Below, piece by piece: positions 12,983 through 16,396 of a stretch of 16,396 nt of DNA. The stretch's first letter is position 1; every line of letters begins with the position of its first letter. The translations under genes were made by a program, and so were the position numbers. The DNA is from CAG-1000 sp964345385 (lineage in GTDB: Bacteria > Bacillota_I > Bacilli_A > RF39 > UBA660). Under the pieces are notes generated by a model. The model was not told the origin of the DNA. It saw nothing but the letters and a program-made list of their open reading frames with translations, and made no database searches. The DNA is taken from contig CAYFQM010000013.1 of assembly GCA_964345385.1 (NCBI GenBank), positions 1-16,396 on the forward strand, in the 5' to 3' direction.

Positions 12983-14730
12983 ATCCATTTATGAGCTATT
13001 TTAATATTAGCTGAATCTGGTTTTGGATTAGGCATATCTATTTTAGCCATTAAAGGTATATTAAATGCATTACCAAAACAAAGTGCGACACCAGGTCTTA
13101 ATGATTTAAGTTTTTCTATATTACTTACTGATACACTATAAGTTATATCTTTAACTATATTTAAATCTCCTGGATGATACATTCTAAATATTATATAGTT
13201 TGAACATTGACTTAAAGCAGTAGAAGACAATTCTATTAATCTTTGAGTAATTAATCCTAATATAACACCATATTTTCTTCCTTCTTTTGTTATTCTATCA
13301 AATATGTTATAACCTATTACATTAATATCATTATCATTTTGAACATATCTATGAGCTTCTTCTAATACTATTTGAACTGAAAAAGAGCCTCTTTCTTCTA
13401 AATTAGCAGAATAATTAAATATCATTTTAGAATATATTTTAGTTAATGTTTTAGCAAACCTCTCATCTATAAAATTAAGATTCATGTTAACTATTTGAGC
13501 TTTTTCACCATTTATAGTAGTAAATAAAGCATTTAAATATTCTGGTATAGAAATATACTCTTCTACATCAAAATACGTTGAATAAGCACTATTTAATATA
13601 CCTTCTAGCCTTACTTTTAATATATTATTCATATCATATACTTTATCACTTTTAAGTACCCCTTCATTTAATAAAGCAAACTCAAAAGCAGTATGAAGAT
13701 CTTTTAATGAATATACTCTTTCTCTTGCTGATGCTTCAAATACTAAATTTTCATTTATAAACTGTTCTAAATATTCTATAACAAGTTGTATAGTATTAAT
13801 TTTACCACTTTGATCTACATTTAAACATTGTTTTAATGTTCTAACATAACCAGGCTGCATTATTTTAGAATCCAAATTTATATTAGCTGTATTAAATGAA
13901 GTAAGAACCGCTATAACTTGGTCCCTTATTTGAACAGGAGTTCTTCCACTAGCTAAAACTCCAAGAACACTTTTAGCTATAATATGATCTTTATATATAA
14001 TAACTTTCTCTTCATCTTCTTTAAATAAATATACGTATTTTAAAGCTTTTTCTATAATAGAAAGTTGAGTAATATCAGTAGCTTCTAACAAAAGTGCCCA
14101 ATCATCTACATCTAAAAACCACGGTGGCACTTTAATTATATTAGCAGTTTTATTTCTAATATCACTAGTTAAAGATTTATATCTACAAAATTGTGTTCGA
14201 TTTATAATACTAAGAGCAGAATTATATTCACCATATACATCAAATAATAAAAATCTAGAGTTTACTGGAACATTTTCTTTTCTAAAAAATAAATTTTGAA
14301 ATAATCTAGCAACAAAACTACTTTTACCACTACCAGTATTACCTATAATAGCAAAGTGATTAGAAAAAAAGTCATCTAAAGAAGCAGATACATTAAATCC
14401 TTGATAAGCAGTACTTTTACCAATATATATACTATCAACGCCTTCTATATCTTGTTTTCCTAATAATGAAATAACCTCTTCTGTATTAATAACTCTAATT
14501 AATGAAAAAGGACTAGGTCTATGAATAATACCACCATGAAATATATTATCTACAAATTCACCTACTAAAACTACTTCAATAGATTCTTTAGTTATATTAA
14601 CTATCTCACCTACTATTAAATGCTTTTCTTCAAATACAATATGAACCCCTAATAAAGAAGCTTCAACTTTATTAGATAAATTCTCTATTAAAACATTCTT
14701 ATCATTTATAGATATAATACTTCCAAACAT
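12967..14730 (-). CDS. HerA/DUF87-family ATPase (HerA-like DNA translocase)
   Basis: HerA-family proteins are hexameric RecA/FtsK-like ATPases that move along double-stranded DNA, with NurA nucleases in archaea, or with SIR2, DUF4297 or similar effectors in bacterial defence. The 587 residues show an N-terminal small beta-barrel (HAS-like, about 1-85, MFGSIISINDKNVLIEN), Walker A GNTGSGKSS (130-138), LLFDVYGEYN (161-170), an inserted helical region (about 200-400), Walker B VQIVLEEAHRYV (452-463) with the double Glu, and a conserved RITKEGRKYG segment (479-488) carrying the arginine finger (R485), then ITQRLIELS (494-502). It ends at a TAG, the only one seen here. The ATG at 14730 follows AGGAAGG. 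No nurA or effector gene is visible: downstream is a convergent gene and upstream is the tRNA join, so any upstream partner may have been lost. Confidence 0.88.
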   Translation of the reverse strand: MFGSIISINDKNVLIENLSNKVEASLLGVHIVFEEKHLIVGEIVNITKESIEVVLVGEFVDNIFHGGIIHRPSPFSLIRVINTEEVISLLGKQDIEGVDSIYIGKSTAYQGFNVSASLDDFFSNHFAIIGNTGSGKSSFVARLFQNLFFRKENVPVNSRFLLFDVYGEYNSALSIINRTQFCRYKSLTSDIRNKTANIIKVPPWFLDVDDWALLLEATDITQLSIIEKALKYVYLFKEDEEKVIIYKDHIIAKSVLGVLASGRTPVQIRDQVIAVLTSFNTANINLDSKIMQPGYVRTLKQCLNVDQSGKINTIQLVIEYLEQFINENLVFEASARERVYSLKDLHTAFEFALLNEGVLKSDKVYDMNNILKVRLEGILNSAYSTYFDVEEYISIPEYLNALFTTINGEKAQIVNMNLNFIDERFAKTLTKIYSKMIFNYSANLEERGSFSVQIVLEEAHRYVQNDNDINVIGYNIFDRITKEGRKYGVILGLITQRLIELSSTALSQCSNYIIFRMYHPGDLNIVKDITYSVSVSNIEKLKSLRPGVALCFGNAFNIPLMAKIDMPNPKPDSANIKIAHKWIKKID

Positions 14731-14752
14731 AAGCCCTTCCTATTCTTTATTA

Positions 14753-14761
14753 ATTATAACA
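14753..14761 (-). promoter_or_regulatory. Extended -10 promoter of the HerA-like gene
   Basis: TGTTATAAT on the minus strand, 22 nt before the start codon. A convincing -35 is missing, which is common for extended -10 promoters. Confidence 0.5.
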
Positions 14762-14782
14762 TATATTATTTATAAATAACAT

Positions 14783-14806
14783 AAAAAAATGCCATTTAAG
14801 GCATTT
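14783..14806 (-). terminator. Rho-independent terminator downstream of the tRNA-Arg
   Basis: AAATGCC and GGCATTT (14787-14793, 14800-14806) pair around ATTTAA, and the minus-strand transcript continues with a T run. It follows the tRNA 3' end by 10 nt and ends that unit before the HerA-like gene. Confidence 0.8.
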
Positions 14807-14816
14807 AATTTTAATA

Positions 14817-14893
<77 letters not shown>

Positions 14894-14921
14894 ATTTTTT
14901 GTTTTGTTTTCCACATTGATT

Positions 14922-14950
14922 ATTTTAAACCATTTACTGACGTTTGTAAA
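14922..14950 (-). promoter_or_regulatory. Promoter of the tRNA-Arg
   Basis: TTTACA (14945-14950) and TAAAAT (14922-14927) with a 17-bp spacer on the minus strand, predicted start near 14915, about 22 nt before the tRNA. It supports the 5' half as a real transcription unit of the right-hand sequence. Confidence 0.55.
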
Positions 14951-14996
14951 CAATTTTTTTACTCATTTATTCATGAATTTTTTTCCAATTAAAAGA

Positions 14997-15027
14997 GTTA
15001 GATAAATGATCAAAAGGTTTATCTAAC
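14997..15027. terminator. Hairpin GTTAGATAAA/TTTATCTAAC, possible minus-strand terminator
   Basis: A perfect 10-bp inverted repeat (14997-15006 with 15018-15027) and an 11-nt loop. On the minus strand TCTTTTAATT follows, which is a weak T tract. What it would terminate is unclear; the next 110 bp to the right hold no open frame. Confidence 0.45.
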
Positions 15028-15138
15028 CCTATCCCTTATTAAATGAAAATATTCTTTTATTAGTCAACTCTGCCTCAATAGCTGTTTATCGATGAATTAA
15101 AATAAAGTCTAATTCTGATAATGACTTTAACTAGTTTG
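15028..15138. other. Non-coding interval without recognised element
   Basis: Short intergenic stretch with frequent stops in every frame. The only structure seen is TAAAGTC...GACTTTA (15103-15109 with 15123-15129), a 7-bp inverted repeat. No function proposed. Confidence 0.35.
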
Positions 15139-15175
15139 AAAAAGAGGGGAATTTTAGAAATCCCCCCCTCTTTTT
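15139..15175. terminator. Strong GC-rich bidirectional terminator
   Basis: AAAAAGAGGGG and the CCCCTCTTTTT part of CCCCCCCTCTTTTT (15139-15149 and about 15162-15175) form a stem around AATTTTAGAAATCC, with A and T runs at each side. On the minus strand it would end the unit of the 15368-15767 gene. Its GC-rich stem differs from all other terminators in the window, in line with a second source organism. Confidence 0.85.
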
Positions 15176-15243
15176 ATTTTAGATATATTAGAGAACTATA
15201 TAATTATGAAAACAGAAGTGTATTTCATCCCTGGATATCAGTC

Positions 15244-15357
15244 TTAGTTGCTCAATTGTTTTAATACTAAAACTGACGATAGTCCAACTAAAAGTTTTCC
15301 AATATAAAAAACTTCTCCGGACTTATATTGATTTTCCTTTGATATTGACAAACTCAT
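15244..15357 (-). CDS. Candidate small protein (37 aa), hydrophobic
   Basis: An ATG at 15355-15357 opens a 37-residue frame, MSLSISKENQYKSGEVFYIG followed by KLLVGLSSVLVLKQLSN, ending at TAA 15244-15246. The middle is hydrophobic enough for a short membrane helix. It starts 10 nt after the stop of the split upstream gene and lies before the strong terminator, so it could be the second gene of that unit. Against it: no Shine-Dalgarno site, very short length, and the same DNA holds a long imperfect inverted repeat (CAGTCTTAGT...ACTAAAACTG) that could instead be a structured RNA 3' end. Only a candidate. Confidence 0.3.
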   Translation of the reverse strand: MSLSISKENQYKSGEVFYIGKLLVGLSSVLVLKQLSN

Positions 15358-15367
15358 CTATACTAAC

Positions 15368-15456
15368 TTAACCTAATGGGAATTCTTTATGATCTAGCAC
15401 TTGGCTAGGAACATGAACACACTGAATATCATAAGGCCCATATTGTATCACTTCTA
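15368..15456 (-). CDS. Unknown protein, C-terminal fragment (after N gap)
   Basis: In one minus-strand frame this stretch has no stop until TAA at 15368-15370 and reads EVIQYGPYDIQCVHVPSQVL then DHKEFPLG. It directly adjoins the N gap from the downstream side of the gene starting at 15767. It is read in a different frame from the upstream part across the ten N, as expected when the gap length is unknown. I take it as the C-terminal end of that same protein; about 28 residues are visible. No family recognised. Confidence 0.55.
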
Positions 15457-15466
15457 NNNNNNNNNN
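15457..15466. other. Assembly gap (ten N)
   Basis: Second run of exactly ten N, inside the unknown minus-strand gene. True missing length is unknown. Confidence 0.95.
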
Positions 15467-15767
15467 GTTTTTTAACCCATACCCAACGGTCATAAGGAAA
15501 TAATTTAATAACTTCAGCATATTCATGAGAAAAATCATCTAAATAAGCTTGACACTCTGCTTCTGTATGAAACGGCATTTCAATTTTAATAAACGAACGT
15601 TTATATTCCTCTACTTTTTGTTCAACAAATGAGGCTAATAAGAAACCACTTAATGCTAACTCACGTTGACCCCAAGCTGAAATCTTACATTCAACCTCTT
15701 GTAGTGATTGATTAAAAACATCTTCACTCATCATTTGATTCACTGTAGGTTTCCAATATACGTTCAT
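15467..15767 (-). CDS. Unknown protein, N-terminal part (cut at N gap)
   Basis: About 100 codons from the ATG at 15765-15767 to the gap. The start is chosen because GGAGGG (15776-15781) is a proper ribosome site for it; an ATG at 15782 would put that site inside the gene. The protein begins MNVYWKPTVNQMMSEDVFNQ, is acidic and helical (EQKVEEYKRSFIKIEMPFHT), has a HTEAECQAYLDDFSHEYAEV segment and reaches FPYDRWVWVKK at the gap. It has no signal peptide or known motif and I do not recognise it. Codons are less AT-biased than in genes left of 14,800. The stand-alone gene ends with the fragment at 15368-15456. Confidence 0.75.
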
Positions 15768-15782
15768 AATTGATCCCTCCAA

Positions 15783-16052
15783 ATGGTTTCATTAGACGCC
15801 TTTTCTTTTCTGCTAATCTCACTCATTCATCGGATCACCACACTGATTTTTTTATTATCTGTTGTTAATGAGATTACCCCTCAAAAAAAGAAAGCGTTTT
15901 ATATTTATAATATACGCATCTTTTTAAAAAAATGAGTATTATTTGTTGATTTTTTTGTATTTTTCTATTTTTTTCTAATTAAAATTTACATTAGGAATTC
16001 ATTCACAATGATATACTACCGTTCACAATTGGAATTTTTTTGAAAAAAACAC
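15783..16052. other. Intergenic region upstream of the unknown gene and the tRNA-Leu, with a cre-like site
   Basis: About 270 bp without an open frame, between two divergent units. AGAAAGCGTTTTATA (15889-15903; minus strand ATAAAACGCTTTCT) resembles the CcpA catabolite-response element (TGNAANCGNWNNCW) with two mismatches at the outer TG. TAATCTCA (near 15815-15822) and TGAGATTA (near 15868-15875) form an 8-bp inverted repeat in the leader of the minus-strand gene. A minus-strand TATATT box lies just upstream of the cre-like site. All are weak, single-sequence matches. Confidence 0.3.
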
Positions 16053-16080
16053 TTGCAACTGCTATAAGATATGATATAAT
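16053..16080 (+). promoter_or_regulatory. Promoter of tRNA-Leu
   Basis: TTGCAA (16053-16058), a 16-bp spacer and TATAAT (16075-16080), with an extended TG-n in front of the -10. Predicted start near 16087, six bases before the tRNA. Confidence 0.8.
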
Positions 16081-16092
16081 AAATTTGTAAAT

Positions 16093-16179
16093 GCCAGTGT
16101 GGCGGAATTGGTAGACGCAGTGGACTCAAAATCCACCGAAGCTTACTTCATGCCGGTTCGAGTCCGGCCATTGGTACCA
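16093..16179 (+). tRNA. tRNA-Leu (CAA)
   Basis: A complete class II tRNA with encoded CCA. The acceptor GCCAGTG pairs with CATTGGT (two G-U wobbles). The D-arm has GGCGGAATTGGTAGACGC, the anticodon stem GTGGA/TCCAC holds the loop CTCAAAA (anticodon CAA, reading UUG), the long variable arm is CGAAGCTTACTTCAT-like, and the T-arm has GCCGGTTCGAGTCCGGC. All stems pair well, unlike the tRNA-Arg. UUG is rare in the left-hand genes, which fits the view that this tRNA belongs to a different genome. Confidence 0.97.
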
Positions 16180-16190
16180 AACCGAACAAT

Positions 16191-16215
16191 AAACACCGAT
16201 TAAGGTGTTTTTTTT
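16191..16215 (+). terminator. Rho-independent terminator of tRNA-Leu
   Basis: AAACACC (16191-16197) and GGTGTTT (16204-16210) pair around GATTAA, followed by a run of T. Confidence 0.9.
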
Positions 16216-16396
16216 ATTTTTGATGACATAAACACAGACAACTCTTCTTTATTTTCATATGGTATATTGAGGATACCAAATCACTCATACATCCTAAAAA
16301 CATTCCTAATTCAGTCTAATATCCAACTTTCCTACAACACTTTAACAAAATCTATTTACTTAATCACTTCCGGTATTCTCAGTCGATTAAGGACAG
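16216..16396. other. Unassigned right end
   Basis: About 180 bp with no convincing frame, ribosome site or structure. A minus-strand frame from an ATG near 16284 stays open for about 20 codons but runs into the tRNA terminator and has no ribosome site. Confidence 0.3.

Overview
Most of the window (about 1 to 14,843) is one extremely AT-rich bacterial chromosome, by eye about a quarter G+C. Codons end in A or T, Arg is mostly AGA, nearly all stops are TAA, promoters are clear TTGAnn/TATAAT types, Shine-Dalgarno sites are strong, terminators are Rho-independent, and there is a T-box leader. Bacterial core genes (murG, ileS, rpsT, pdp, ssb) sit among lineage-specific small genes. This fits an uncultured host-associated Bacilli/'Tenericutes'-type lineage using the standard code; genus cannot be told. 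Two runs of exactly ten N show that the sequence is a scaffolded draft assembly.

Layout. Positions 1-5505 are mainly minus strand: a 3'-truncated murG with its own promoter, a small lipoprotein gene with no visible start codon, a T-box-controlled type 2 isoleucyl-tRNA synthetase, and two small unknown genes (one with a probable 1-nt frameshift). Positions 5632-8607 are plus strand: rpsT, then three envelope-type genes, namely a membrane-anchored transglutaminase-like protein (split by an assembly join), a PAP2-family phosphatase and a VanY-type D,D-carboxypeptidase. Positions 8619-10332 are minus: pyrimidine-nucleoside phosphorylase behind an unknown gene that looks leaderless. Positions 10569-12953 are plus: ssb, an ASCH-domain protein, a HIT hydrolase broken by an in-frame TGA, and a six-cysteine membrane-anchored protein. 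Positions 12967-14730 are minus: a HerA/DUF87-like ATPase.

From about 14,843 to the end the sequence changes character: less extreme AT, a normal tRNA-Arg 5' half joined to a non-matching 3' half, a tRNA-Leu, a strong GC-rich terminator and an unknown gene interrupted by the second N gap. I read this as DNA of a second organism (Lactobacillales-like at best guess) joined inside the conserved T-loop of a tRNA gene. A second foreign piece, about 134 bp of an ABC-2 permease gene, follows the first N gap inside the transglutaminase gene.

The strongest biological observation is that the isoleucyl-tRNA synthetase has its HIGH signature rearranged to GIHH, the GXHH form reported for mupirocin hyper-resistant type 2 enzymes. 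Also notable are the systematic placement of stop codons inside or touching terminator hairpins and a candidate leaderless operon. I saw no CRISPR array, IS element or prophage.
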